Shown: positions 48,815 through 59,504 of the stretch, piece after piece | Numbering within the stretch: position 1 is the first letter of the stretch | Layout of the letters: each line of letters starts with the position of its first letter | NCBI RefSeq assembly: GCF_000004195.4 | Contig: NC_030683.2 | Location: forward strand, 78,213,410-78,277,409 | Source of the DNA: Xenopus tropicalis | Lineage: Eukaryota; Chordata; Amphibia; Anura; Pipidae | Length of the DNA stretch: 64,000 nt | Direction: 5' to 3' | Program-made: the position numbers and the translations under genes | Notes under the pieces: model-generated | The model's database searches: none | The model's input: only the letters and a program-made list of their open reading frames with translations | Told to the model about the DNA's origin: nothing

Positions 48815-48852
48815 AACATTTTGGCACCCCCAAGCCTTTCCTTCTCCTTTAA
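48815..48852. mobile_element. TTAA MITE end fragment
   Basis: ACATTTTGGCACCCCCAAG followed by CCTTTCCTTCTCCTTTAA is the right terminus of the palindromic element at 12756-13131. It abuts the compound satellite. Confidence 0.65.
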
Positions 48853-50103
48853 CTTCCTCCAGCTCCCCCCTAGTATCCTCCAGCACCCCCCAGCATCCTC
48901 CCCAACATCCTTCAGCTCCAACACAATGTCCTTCTCAGTGTCCCCCTGCTCCCCCCACCACCTGTCTGTTGTGTCCGTCCGCTTCCTCCGGCTATGTCCT
49001 CCGGCTCTTCTTCTCCTCATGACATCACACTCACGTCTCTCAGGAGCACCGCAGCTTCTGCACCTAAATGAATGGAACAGAGTGGTAAGTAGTAGTAAGT
49101 GGTAGTTGTAGGTAGTAGTAGTAGTAAGTGGTAGTGGTAAATGGGCTGGGCCAAGGTATTTTGGCACCCTAGACAAGGGCTTCAATCAGCGCACCCCCCC
49201 CCCTTCCTGACTGCCCCATGTACGTGTGACAGGCTGTCAGCAGCCATTTTATTGCCCCATGTGCCTGTGACAACAGCCGTCATAAAGCCACTATGTACCT
49301 GTGCCAGCAGCCATTACATTGCCACATGTATTTGTGCCAACAGCCATCATATTGCCCCCATGTATTTGTGCTCCTCCCGTCCCTAGCGTACGCCTGCACC
49401 CCCCACCACTTGCATGCTGTGTGCGACTGAATGGGGCAGTGCAGTGACATCACGCACCGCAGCATAGCGCGTAGGCGCGCCGCCCTCACAAAATTCAATA
49501 TGGCAAGTGGCAGCAGGCCCTCATACCTTCCGCAGTCGCGGATTTTTTTTTAAATGCCCTGCTTCCTCTGGCTGCGTCCACCAGCTCTTCTTCTCCCCGT
49601 GATGTCACAAGCACGTCTGTCAGGAGCACCCGCAGCTTCTGCACCTAAATGAACAGAGGGGTAAGTAGTAGTAAGTGGTAGTTGTAGGTAGTAGTAGTAA
49701 GTGGTAGTGGTAAATGGGCCGGGCCAAGGTATTTTGGCACCCTAGGAAAGGGCTTCAGTCAGCGCCCCCCCCCTTCCTTATTGCCTCCATGTACCTGTGC
49801 CAGGTTGCCAGCAGTCATTTTATTGCCCCATGTGCCTGTGCCAGCAGCCATCTTATTGCCCCCATGTACCGGTTCCAGCAGCCATCATAAAGCCACTATG
49901 TACCTGTGCCAGCAGCCATTACATTGCCCCATGTATTTGTGCCAACAGTCATCATATTGCCCCCATGTATTTGTGCCAACAGCCATTGCCACCATGTTCC
50001 TGTGCCAGTGGCCATCATATTGCCCCCCCATCTGTACTTGTGCCAGCAGCAGACAATCCCTCATATTGCCCCAAGCCCCCAATCTGAACCTGTGCCAACA
50101 ACA

Positions 50104-50572
50104 GCCATCATATTGCCCCAAGCCCCCAATCTGAACCTGTGCCAACAGCAGCCATCATATTGCCACAAGCCCCCAATCTGAACCTGTGCCAACAGCAGCC
50201 ATCATATTGCCCCAAGCCCCCAATCTGTACCTGTGCCAACAGCAGCCATCATATTGCCCCAAGCCCCCAATCTGTACCTGTGCCAGCAGCAGCCATCATA
50301 TTGCCCCAAGCCCCCAATCTGAACCTGTGCCAACAGCAGCCATCATATTGCCCCAAGCCCCCAATCTGAACCTGTGCCAACAGCAGCCATCATATTGCCC
50401 CAAGCCCCCAATCTGTACCTGTGCCAGCAGCAGCCATCATATTGCCCCAAGCCCCCAATCTGAACCTGTGCCAACAGCAGCCATCATATTGCCCCAAGCC
50501 CCCAATCTGAACCTGTGCCAGCAGCAGCCATCATATTGCCCCAAGCCCCCAATCTGTACCTGTTCCCCCTGC
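50104..50572. repeat. 47-bp tandem repeat, about 10 copies
   Basis: The unit is CCATCATATTGCCCCAAGCC followed by CCCAATCTG(A/T)ACCTGTGCC(A/A)(A/G)CAGCAG. The copies differ at two or three fixed positions (GAACC/GTACC, CAACAG/CAGCAG), giving two main subtypes. Confidence 0.95.
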
Positions 50573-50589
50573 AGCCATCATACTGCCCC

Positions 50590-50945
50590 ATGTATTTGTG
50601 CCAACAGCCATCATATTGCCCCCATGTATTTGTGCCAACAGCCATCATATTGCCCCCATGTATTTGTGCCAACAGACATCATTATTGCCCCCATGTATTT
50701 GTGCCAACAGACATCATTATTGCCCCCATGTATTTGTGCCAACAGACATCATTATTGCCCCCATGTATTTGTGCCAACAGACATCATTATTGCCCCCATG
50801 TATTTGTGCCAACAGACATCATAATTGCCCCCATGTATTTGTGCCAACAGACATCATTATTGCCCCCATGTATTTGTGCCAACAGGCATCATTATTGCCA
50901 CCATGTATTTGTGCCAACAGACATCATTATTGCCCCCATGTATTT
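50590..50945. repeat. 35-bp tandem repeat, about 10 copies
   Basis: The unit is ACATCATTATTGCCCCCATG plus TATTTGTGCCAACAG. It is highly uniform, with ATAATT and GCATC as rare variants, so it probably expanded or homogenised recently. Confidence 0.95.
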
Positions 50946-50950
50946 GCACT

Positions 50951-52395
50951 CCACCTTAACTTACTCCAGCTCACCCCAGCATCCTACCCCACATCCTTCA
51001 GCGCCACCTTAAATCCACCCAAGCGCAGACTGCACCACGACCGCTTTCCTGCTGTGTGTTAGTTACGGTCAGAAGGACAGCGCGCAGGCAGGACGGTGCG
51101 CAGGAAAAAAGGCGCGAAGGAAAAAAGGTGCACATATAGAATGGCCGCAGACTGAAAGGTGCAGATTAGTGACGTCAGTGATGTCGTGCACCACAGCGCG
51201 TAGGCGCGCTGCGCTCAAAATTCAATTCAGCAAGTGGCCCGTAAATAGAATCAAGCTGTCATACGTTCCCCCAGCAGCAATCATATAGCCCCATTATTGC
51301 CCCCATGCATTTGCGCTCCACCTTAACTTGCTCCAGCTCACCCCAGCATCCTACTCCACATCCTTCAGCGCCACCTTAAATCGTCCCAAGCGCAGACTGC
51401 ACCACGACCGCCTTCCTGCTGTGTGTTAGTTAGGGTCAGGACAGCGCGCAGACAGGATGGTGTGCAGGCAGGACGGTGCGCAGGAAAAAAGGCGCGAAGG
51501 AAAAAAGGTGCGCATATAGAATGGCCGATGACTGAAAGGTGCAGATTAGTGACGTCAGTGACGTCGCGCACCACAGCGCGTAGGCGCGCCGCGCTCAAAA
51601 TTCAATTCAGCAGGTGGCCCGTAAATAGAAGCAGGCTGTCATACGTTCCCCCAGCAGCAATCATATAGCCCCATTATTGCCCCCATGTATTTGCGCTCCA
51701 CCTTAACTTGCTCCAGCTCCCCCCAGCATCCTACCCCACATCCTTCAGCGCCACCTTAAATCGTCCCAAGCGCAGACTGCACCACGACCGCCTTCCTGCT
51801 GTGTGTTAGTTACGGTCAGAAGGACAGCGCGCAGGCAGGATGGTGCCCAGGCAGGACGGTGCGCAGGAAAAAAGACGCAAAGGAAAAAAGACGCGAAGGA
51901 AAAAAGGCGCGCAGATAGAATGGCCGCAGACTGAAAGGTGCAGATTAGTGACGTCAGTGACGTTGCGCACCACAGCACGTAGGCGCGCCGCGCTCAAAGT
52001 TCAATTCAGCAAGTGGCCCGTAAATAGAAGCAGGCTGTCATACGTTCCCCCAGCAGCAATCATATAGCCCCATTATTGCCCCCATGTATTCGTGCTCCAC
52101 CTTAACTTGCTTCAGCTCACCCCAGCATTATACCCCACATCCTTCAGCGCCACCTTAAATCGTCCCAAGCGCAGACTGCACCACGCCCGCCTTCCTGCTG
52201 TGTGTTAGTTACGGTCAGAAGGACAGTGCGCAGACAGAAAGGTGCGCAGACAAAATGGTCGCAGACTGAAAGGTGCAGATTAGTGACGTCACACACCACA
52301 GCGCGTAGGCGCGCCGCACTCAAAATTCAATTCAGCAAGTGGCCCATTAATAGAAGCAGGCCATCATACGTTCCCCCAACAGCAATCATATAGCC
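50951..52395. repeat. Four large tandem units of about 370-400 bp
   Basis: The word CCACCTTAACTTGCTCCAGC marks starts at 50951, 51318, 51698 and 52097, giving periods of 367, 380 and 399 bp. The fourth unit is cut short. Each carries a GTGTGTTAGTTA..GTCAG word, a purine-rich AGGAAAAAAGGCGCG stretch with 1-3 copies, TGACGTCA-type CRE palindromes (GTGACGTCAGTGACGT) and a GTAGGCGCGCCGCGCTC segment. The earlier 48970-49545 part contains a related but more diverged unit. Confidence 0.9.
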
Positions 52396-52515
52396 CCAAG
52401 CCCCCCAATCTGTAGCTGTGCCAGACGCCATCATATTGCCTCAAGCCCTAAATTGCTACCTGTGCCAGCAGCAGACAATTCTTCCAATTGCTACCAAGCC
52501 CCAAATCTGTACCCG

Positions 52516-52690
52516 TGCCAGCAGCCATCATATTGCCCCATGTATTTGTGCCAACAGCCATCATATTGCCCCATGTATTTGTGCCAACAGCCATCATATT
52601 GCCCCATGTATTTGTGCCAACAGCCATCATATTGCCCCATGTATTTGTGCCAACAGCCATCATATTGCCCCATGTATTTGTTTTTGCTCC
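52516..52690. repeat. 33-bp tandem repeat, 5 copies
   Basis: The unit is CCATCATATTGCCCCATG plus TATTTGTGCCAACAG, nearly perfect. The length is a multiple of three, which keeps both-strand open frames open. Confidence 0.95.
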
Positions 52691-53147
52691 AGAGTAGGCC
52701 TTGTCCCCACAATGACAGTTTTTTAAAAAAGATCCTGCGACGGCTCCTTTAAGCATGAAATTTGAATCACTCCTCTAGGAAAGCTCCTCACACAACTTCA
52801 GCAAATTTGAAGTGTGTGAAGCAATTGGTTCTTTAGAAATTCACTGTCAAAAACTGTGAGGTGACCAAAAACGCGCAATTTTGAGTCCTATCGACGCCCG
52901 TAGATTGCGCACCGTGCGATGGAAACTTGTGAGTCAGGTGTTAAATTGTTCCCCTTGAGGAGACCTTCAAATCCCCACGTTTTTGTCTATCAGTAATGGT
53001 TGCTTAGATTTCAGCTTTCGTTATGCATTATTGTAATCCCCATTCACAGATATTGGGAAGGTGGTACAATGTATCCATCTATGTTCCCATATGTTGTATT
53101 GTTCCCACACATGTTGTAGGAGCTCTTTTGCCTTTTCTGTGTGAGTA
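52691..53147. other. Spacer between satellite and 18S fragment
   Basis: A T2-type terminus, GGCTCCTTTAA, lies at 52743-52753. A short stem occurs at 52788-52820 (TCACACAACTTCA / TGAAGTGTGTGA). Nothing coding. Confidence 0.45.
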
Positions 53148-53320
53148 TGATCCTGCCAGTAGCATATGCTTGTCTCAAAGATTAAGCCATGCACGTGTAA
53201 GTACGCACGGCCGGTACAGTGAAACTGCGAATGGCTCATTAAATCAGTTATGGTTCCTTTGATCGCTCCATCTGTTACTTGGATAACTGTGGTAATTCTA
53301 GAGTTAATACATGCCGATGA

Positions 53321-53357
<37 letters not shown>

Positions 53358-53358
53358 A

Positions 53359-53401
<43 letters not shown>

Positions 53402-53463
53402 CCCCGCCGGGGTCGGACACGGCCCTGGTGGAGCGCCGAGAAGAGATCAAACTTGACTATCTA
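53148..53463 (+). pseudogene. Chimeric 18S rRNA pseudogene (5' end joined to 3' end)
   Basis: Positions 53148-53323 match the beginning of vertebrate 18S rRNA from TGATCCTGCCAGTAG through TAAGCCATGCACGTGTAAG, GTACAGTGAAACTGCGAATG and TAATACATGCCGATGAGCG. Positions 53321-53463 match the 3' end from GCGTTGATTAAGTCCCTGCC through CTTTGTACACACCGCCC, GATTGGATGGTTTAGTGAG, CTTGACTATCTA. About 1.4-1.5 kb of the middle of the gene is missing. The joint lies on GCG, present in both partners. Differences from the usual sequence are few (for example CCGACGAG to CCGATGAG, CGCCCGTC to CGCCCATC, and a base lost in GAAGACGATC). Not functional, since no rRNA core remains. Confidence 0.95.
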
Positions 53464-54029
53464 CATGGCCAGCCGGGCAGCTGCCGAAGGACCTGGGAGG
53501 CCGAAGGGAAGCCGGGAGTCCCGGGCGAAAAACAGCATTTTTATGGGCAATGCTGCATTACAGGGGGCAAAAAAAGAAAAAAAAATTCCACCACCGGGGG
53601 CGCACTGGAGGGTGCGGCCGGCCTCTTCTACCTCCAGGGTTCAAAGAACTGACGGGGGGCACATTACCGGCTGAATAAATAAGAAAATGCCCGAAAACTC
53701 AGAGGTAATTCTCTCTCTATCCATTGGGGCGCTGCGCGGGGGGGGGGGGGGTGGAGGCGCCCTCCCAGGCCCAGGGCCCAGCTGAGTGGCCACCCGCGGG
53801 CCCAGGAAGTCATCGGCAATCCCGGGCGTCCAATGTGCCGAAATTTTTTTTTTCCCCCGCGGGGGGGGGGGGGGCACTTCGGAGGGGCACCGTTGGCCTC
53901 CAAGGGTGAAAAAAAATACGCCTAGGCGACGGCGACGGAAAAGAAGGCACGGTGGGGAAACGGCAGGCACATAGCCGAGGAAATAAATAAATAGAGAAGT
54001 AATTCCCTCTCTTGCCACTGGGGGAGCGC
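53464..54029. repeat. GC-rich spacer-like DNA after the 18S fragment
   Basis: It does not continue into the normal 18S 3' end (AGAGGAAGTAAAAG is absent). It contains G-runs at 53738-53751 and 53860-53873, and CCCGGG words. A repeated module GAAATAAATAAATAGA..AGTAATTC.CTCTC..CCA.TGGGG.GCGCTGC occurs near 53680-53740 and 53980-54035. It may be rDNA intergenic spacer or a satellite fused to rDNA; I could not match it to known spacers. Open frames here are GC-driven. Confidence 0.55.
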
Positions 54030-54325
54030 TGCAGGGGCATCAACACTGGGTGTCCCCTGCCCAGCCAAAGTTCCAGGAGCCTGAGGAAGGGAGGGGCTGC
54101 AGTCCTGGCTATCCCCTGCCCAGCCAAAGTTCCATGAGCCTTGGGAAGGGAGGTGGCTGGGCTGGCTACCCCCTGCCCAGCCAGAGTTCCATGAGCCTGG
54201 GGAAGGGAGGGGATTCAGCACTTGCTCTCTCATGCCCAGCCAGAGTTCCATGAGCCTGGGGAAGGGAGGTGGCTGTGCTGACTACCCCTGCCCAGCCAGA
54301 GTTCCAGGAGCCTGGGGAAGGGCCT
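54030..54325. repeat. 57-59-bp tandem repeat, 5 copies
   Basis: The unit contains CCCCTGCCCAGCC(A/A)(A/G)AGTTCCA, GAGCCT.GGGAAGGGAGG. Anchor T positions at 54058, 54117, 54174, 54233 and 54289 give periods of 59, 57, 59 and 56. Both-strand open frames up to 166 residues come from it. Confidence 0.92.
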
Positions 54326-55143
54326 CCCTTAAAAAAAAAGTTGTATAAAGATAATTTTGTCTTCATGTCATATACACATTTACCATTAGATGGCAGCACA
54401 CTACAGCCATTAACATAATACTGCAGTAGGTGCTTGGCACCCAACAGATGGCTCTTTTTTCTTAAATTAAATTTGTTATGTATGTTAAATAAAACAACCA
54501 GAGATGAAGCTGAAGCAGAATGAAATAAAATTTCTTGAATAGCATTTTGTTTTCCCATAGCACTACTACTAACTGAATCAACCCAAAAAAGACAATTTGA
54601 GTGAGGCAAAATATCTGAGCTTATGTACAATGGCAGGGAAAGGTGCAAGGAAACAGCAAAGCTCAAAGGGTTCCCTGGTATGCCTACTACTTTCAGATTA
54701 TTCAGGATGATCTGTTATTGAAGTGAAGAAGGACTTGATGCACCTTGCACACAGAACATCAACAGATGACATTTTCTATCCTGCCCAATTCCCAAATGAT
54801 CGATCTATACTACATGGATATGGGTTGTGGTCATTCTTGCCTCATACGTGCATGGGTAATTATACAAAGCTTTGTATAATATTGGTACATATATGGGCAG
54901 TTCTTATGTCCCAGGATGAAAACTAACCCTAGATTCACCATTTCAAGTAACATTCCTAACAAATGTCAGGACAGGTTCAGGCAGTAAGAGACCAGTAGCA
55001 CAAAAATTGGTTTTCTATTCAACTACAATGTACCATTTGCCTGAATTGGTATAAACTGTGTGATGATTCTAAACTGGGCTACAGAGCACATATTTACACA
55101 GCAGATAACAAATTATATATGTAGAATACAATGCTTTTAGTTC
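54326..55143. other. Unassigned DNA
   Basis: Nothing recognised. The 67-residue plus-strand frame at 54723 lacks a motif. Confidence 0.4.
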
Positions 55144-55146
55144 TTA

Positions 55147-55444
55147 AGGTGGCCATACACGGGCCGATTGTAGCTGCCGATATCGGTCCCTTAGACCGAG
55201 GGGCAGCAACGAGGGGCAGGTTAAATAATTTATTCAGACCGGGGGCAGCATCGGCTCATTGATGCGGTCCCCGAAGCGACTTTGCCCATTAGCACCTCTA
55301 TAATTTGATCATTTGGCCCCAGGTCCGATGGAAATTAGCCTACATTCGCCCAATATCGCCAACCCGTAGGTGGAGATAGCGGGAGAAGATCTGCTCGCTT
55401 GGCGACCTCCCCAAGCAAGAGGATCTTAAAGTGTATGGCCACCT
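55147..55444. mobile_element. Harbinger-like MITE with TTA duplication
   Basis: AGGTGGCCATACACGGGCCG opens it, and GTGTATGGCCACCT closes it. TTA flanks both sides (55144-55146 and 55445-55447). Words GCCGATATCGG and CGACCTCC recall a well-populated frog MITE family, named here only by type. Confidence 0.9.
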
Positions 55445-55480
55445 TTACAGATGATGTTTAAATGTCATTCAGATGTATTA

Positions 55481-55803
55481 CAGGTATCGGACCTGTAACC
55501 AGAATGCTCAGGTCCTGGGGTTTTCTGGATAAGGGGTCTTTCCATAATTTGGATCTCTATACCTTTAGGCTACCAAAACAATAATGCAAACATTAATTAA
55601 ATCCAATAGGATTGTTTTGCCTCCAATAAGGATCCATTATATATTAGTTGGGGTCGAGTACAAGGTACTGTTTTTTCTTTTATTACTGAGAACAAGGATA
55701 TCAGTTTTTTAAATGTTAATTATTTGATTAAAATTGAGTCTATGTGAACTTCCACTAATTCACATCTTTTTGGATAACAGGTTTCCGGATAATGGATCCC
55801 ATT
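55481..55803 (+). mobile_element. CAGGTA-type MITE
   Basis: It begins CAGGTATCGGACCTGT and ends CGGATAATGGATCCC, with the internal order of the family intact (GGTTTTCTGGATAAGGGG, AATCCAATAGGATTG, GAGTACAAGGTACTG). The right tip has lost its CATACCTG. Confidence 0.85.
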
Positions 55804-56104
55804 ATCTATTATACAGTGCTCACATCCCTTGAAACCACTAAAAAATTTTCCATTTTTTTTTTTATAATGAAAATGTACAGTATGTATCTTTATATTAACT
55901 GAACCAATCCAATCCCAGAAACATAAACACTGGATTATGAAGAGTATAGTAGAAGGAAAGTCATTTTGGCATTTTACTGCAAATAGATTTGCGGCATTAG
56001 TGCCACCTAGAACAATATATTTATTTTGCAGAAACCATTACCATACCTGAGTAAACAGCTTTAAAAGTTTTACTTGTTTGCTTAAGATAGAAGCTGCCAT
56101 TTTA
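55804..56104. other. Unassigned DNA
   Basis: Nothing recognised. Confidence 0.35.
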
Positions 56105-56891
56105 AGTAGCTTCCTGCCAGCAGTCTAGCCGTAGTCTAGCTCAAATCACACATTAAGGGGCCCATTTACTTACTCACGAACGGGCCGAATGCGTCCGATT
56201 GCGTTTTTTTCGTAATGATCGGTATTTTGCGATCTTTTCTGAAAATTATCGCGACTTTTTCGTTACCAATACGATTTTTGCGGAAAAACGCGAGTTTTTC
56301 GTAGCCATTCCGAAAGTTGCGATTTTTTCGTAGTGTTAAAACTTGCGCAAAACGTTGCGCCTTTTAAGTTTTAACGCTATGAAAAAAGCGCAACTTTTCG
56401 CGCAAGTTTTAACGCTACGAAAAAATCGCAACTTTCGGAATGGCTACGAAAAGCTCGCGTTTTTTCGCGCAAATCGTATTGGTAAAGAAAAAGTCGCGAT
56501 AATTTCCGAAAAGTCGTAAAGGCGCCGAAAAAATCGCAAAAAATACGAAAAAGTCGCAAAATGTTCGTTTTCCAATCGGAATTTTTCCAATTCGGATTCA
56601 AATTCGTGGGTTAGTAAATCAGCCCCTAAGGGAGTGGGGAGGGAGTTCTCATGGGTGGGGGAGCAGGAGAGGGGAGAGAGGAGAGAACTGAGCAGAAGGA
56701 ATTAAAGATGTTTCTGAGAGATGAAGTCAGACACTGGAACATCATGTTTACAAAAAAGAGACAATAAATCCTGTGTTTCTTTTGATAGAGTGCAGCATTA
56801 CTGTAAGTGCTTATGGCTGTATTTACATAGATAAAGCTTACTTAGTTTTCTGATAAAGCTTACTTAGTTTTTACCTATCTTTCTCCTTTAA
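56105..56891. mobile_element. T2-type MITE split by a 470-bp MITE
   Basis: Segments AAGTAGCTTCCTGCC (left) and GGGAGTGGGGAGGG through GTGCTTATGGCTGTATTTAC to TCTTTCTCCTTTAA (right, TTAA at 56888-56891) match the copies at 1550-1940 and 26306-27117. A 22-bp duplication, GATAAAGCTTACTTAGTTTT, sits at 56828-56870. The left tip could not be found. Confidence 0.7.
56157..56626. mobile_element. 470-bp fully palindromic Harbinger-like MITE, TAA duplication
   Basis: GGGGCCCATTTACTTACTCA opens it and TTAGTAAATCAGCCCC closes it. The arms mirror each other through TTTTCGTTACCAATACG and GCAAGTTTTAACGCTA words. TAA flanks both sides (56154-56156 and 56627-56629). It has the same length as 29217-29686 and shares most words, but differs at many places. 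Confidence 0.9.
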
Positions 56892-56991
56892 AGACTGAAG
56901 TGGGAAAATCCAGAAGGATGTATTATACCCATACTATGATGTAATATATTGCCCAAAAAAATTACCTGGGTCCTACAGAGTATAGAGTTTT

Positions 56992-57505
56992 GGTATAGGA
57001 TCTATTATTAAAATTATTGGGACCTGAAATTTTCGAGATAAGGAACTTAGTCTGTAAATTAGATCACCATACCTTTACAGATGAAATAAGCCCAATGGGA
57101 TAGTGTTGCCACCAATATGGATTTATGCAGCTTATCTAGGATCAAGTACAAAGTACTGTTTTATTATTACAATCACTTAGATTGTAAGCTCTATAGGGCA
57201 GGGACCCGCTTCCTACTGTGTCTCATACCACATGGCACTTATATATATATATTTATTGTATTTATTTATTATATCACTTGTCCTCCCTGTGTGTAATTTT
57301 GTATTCTGTAAGACTGTACAGCGCTGCGTACCCATGTGGCACTTTATAAATAAAATTATACATACATATATACATACATACATAGGAAAAGAAAATCATA
57401 TTTTAAAATTAAAATCATTTGATCAAAGTGGAATCTATGGAAGATGGTCTTCATGTAATTCAGAGTTACCTGGATAATTGGTTTCGATACAGGAATCCTG
57501 TATAT
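56992..57505 (+). mobile_element. CAGGTA-type MITE interrupted by an L2-type tail
   Basis: Left part to 57171 (ATTGGGACCTGAAATTTTCG, GATCAAGTACAAAGTACTG, TTATTATTACA) and right part from 57384 (GAAAAGAAAATCAT, TTGATCAAAGTGGAATC, ACCTGGATAATTGG) are consecutive in intact copies of the family. The interruption is therefore a later insertion. Both outer tips are degraded. Confidence 0.8.
57172..57383 (+). mobile_element. L2-type LINE/SINE 3' end inserted in a MITE
   Basis: AGATTGTAAGCTCTATAGGG, CAGGGACC, GTACAGCGCTGCGTA, GGCACTTTATAAATAAAATTA and a (TACA)n tail are the canonical L2-type 3' end in plus orientation. It sits at a point where the host MITE is otherwise continuous. Short A/C-rich flanks make the exact target duplication hard to assign. 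Confidence 0.8.
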
Positions 57506-59504
57506 GGTAATATATTATCTGTACAAGTTGCCTACAGCTGTCACAAGAGGATTCTTAATTTCCTCCACCCTAATAATTTTGATATCATGGCAATACAAGT
57601 AATTATAGGATACAGGTTTCTAGGAAACCCCACTCTGCAGATGGCTATTAAATTCAACTGTGGTAAGTTATGCCCTTTGTACTCTCCCAAACATCTTTGA
57701 CTAATTAAAATTTAGAGATATAAGTGCTCTGTGGTATTACATGGTTAAGTGACATATGTAATAAGTCAACACTGAAATGGGAATAAGTCTTAGTGGATAG
57801 CCCTGTCCTGAACAACCCCACAACAGGTCCTAATAGGCCACAGACCTGGATCCTGTTTTGTGATAATAGAAAGTTTGAATGCACAGTCACAATGTGTGAT
57901 AACAATTGAGAATACTCATAAAAAGGGACATCTATATTGTGTGTGAATTCATATCCATAAAGATGTACATTGCTGAACACTGTGCCTTTAAATTGATATT
58001 CATGTTATTATTCTTTCCCTGTTTGTTTTTATAGGGATTCATTTGAATGTTTGAACATGTTTAAAAAGTGCCATAAACTGTTTCTATTAGTTGTGTGTTG
58101 TTTTGAGATATATACAGTATGTATACATTATATGTATAAATACATACAGCTGCATCAAATAATGGGTTCCGTGGTTACCATAGTGATGATATGCAGATGA
58201 ATTTATCAAGAGTGTTTTCCATTTTATGTGGGTGATTTGAGAATGTGTTTATATACTGCAAGTGTGAATGAGGCCTCCAGGTGAAAATGTATCAATGTGT
58301 GATGTATTCTAACGCCTTCAACATGGGATTTTCACACCTAAGCAAATGTTCATGCCTGGTCTAAGCAAATTTTTACATCAACACTGAATTTCTACAATAA
58401 ATACCTGTAATACGATGCATAAAAATTGTAGCATCTTCATTGCAAAGCAGGTTTTAAAAAGCTACCCGTATAATATATAGATATTGTCCTAAAAAAATAC
58501 CAATTGTCGAGATATAGAACCATGAATATAACATGAATTCTCCTAGAAACACAAGTTAATCTCCAGCATTTATTTTCCTGTTATAACGACCTAAAACAAG
58601 AGGCTGCAGAATGGGTTAAACAACATTAAACCATATACAGATATACCTACAATGCTGCTAAGCTGTTTAGGGCAGAATTATGTAACAACAGATTTATTAT
58701 CCTCTAAAAACAAGTGTGAACTTGGAAGGGAAGTTTTGGGTTGGGCCATTATGATGATCATCATTATTCACTGGCCTTAAGTAAGAAACTAATAAATGTT
58801 CATGTGTCTATAACTGCTTATAACACCAAGCTTTTATGTAGTCTGTGCCGCAATGCCAGCATTGCAACCAACAAAGGAACCTACAAAATACTCAAGAATG
58901 ACATCCTTACAAATGGTGCTTAGTGATATCAGTTATAATCAGCGCCTAATCATGTGTATTATAAGTAAACTGTACGTATATTAGAATTTATCTTGGCGAT
59001 CTATGACCTGCATGAAAGTACTGTACTTGGCATTGGCCCAGCTGGGGTCATAGATCTTCATGGTCTCTTCTCATATCCTTATATTTTACAATAAGGGGTA
59101 TATTATTCCATATACTTTATACTTATTTCTTTTCTGCTCTTTTGTTTCCGTTAGTTAATTTCTTTCGATTTATTTAACACTTTTTCATACCATTATCATA
59201 TTCCTTTTCTCTTTTTACACTCATGCTTCTCATTTTTTTTAGTAATTTTTCAGTTCTAGGTAATTGGCTATTTTAAATGACCCTGCAGTTACAAACAAGC
59301 ACAGATGTAATATTCCATTCTTACAGATCAATATGTCAGAATCTATATATTTTGATGATTTAAATTGTTAAAAGGTTATTTCAACTGAATCTTATCCCAA
59401 TTTGTCACCTGCTATGATTTCCCCAACTACTTAGTATTAAGAATAGGAAGGAGAATAAAACGGCTGAGACTTATGGGTTGAACATTTGACAGACTGCAAG
59501 GTGA
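57506..59504. other. Unassigned AT-rich DNA
   Basis: No gene or repeat was recognised in 2 kb. A 93-residue plus-strand frame at 57419-57700 starts inside the MITE and has no motif. Confidence 0.4.

Larger units (their letters stand above)
48853..52690. repeat. Compound nested satellite block
   Basis: Several tandem periods share words such as CCATCATATTGCCCC, TTTGTGCCAACAG, and GCGCGTAGGCGCGCC. A block of about 576 bp repeats from about 48970 and about 49546, with AGGAGCACC.GCAGCTTCTGC and the GTAAGTAGTAGTAAGTGG motif. It is followed by 47-, 35-, about 370-400- and 33-bp arrays, listed separately. Open frames rich in cysteine, proline and histidine in both strands (up to 212 residues) follow the tandem units and are not proteins of a recognised family. 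Confidence 0.9.

Noticed and set aside
49781..52756. Cysteine/proline/histidine-rich open frames up to 212 residues in the compound satellite
   Set aside because: They exist in overlapping frames and on both strands and track the tandem units.
53148..53463. A functional 18S rRNA gene
   Set aside because: Only the two ends are present, without the middle of the molecule.
53810..54251. Minus-strand proline-rich open frames near the rDNA fragment
   Set aside because: Produced by G-runs and the 57-59-bp tandem repeat.
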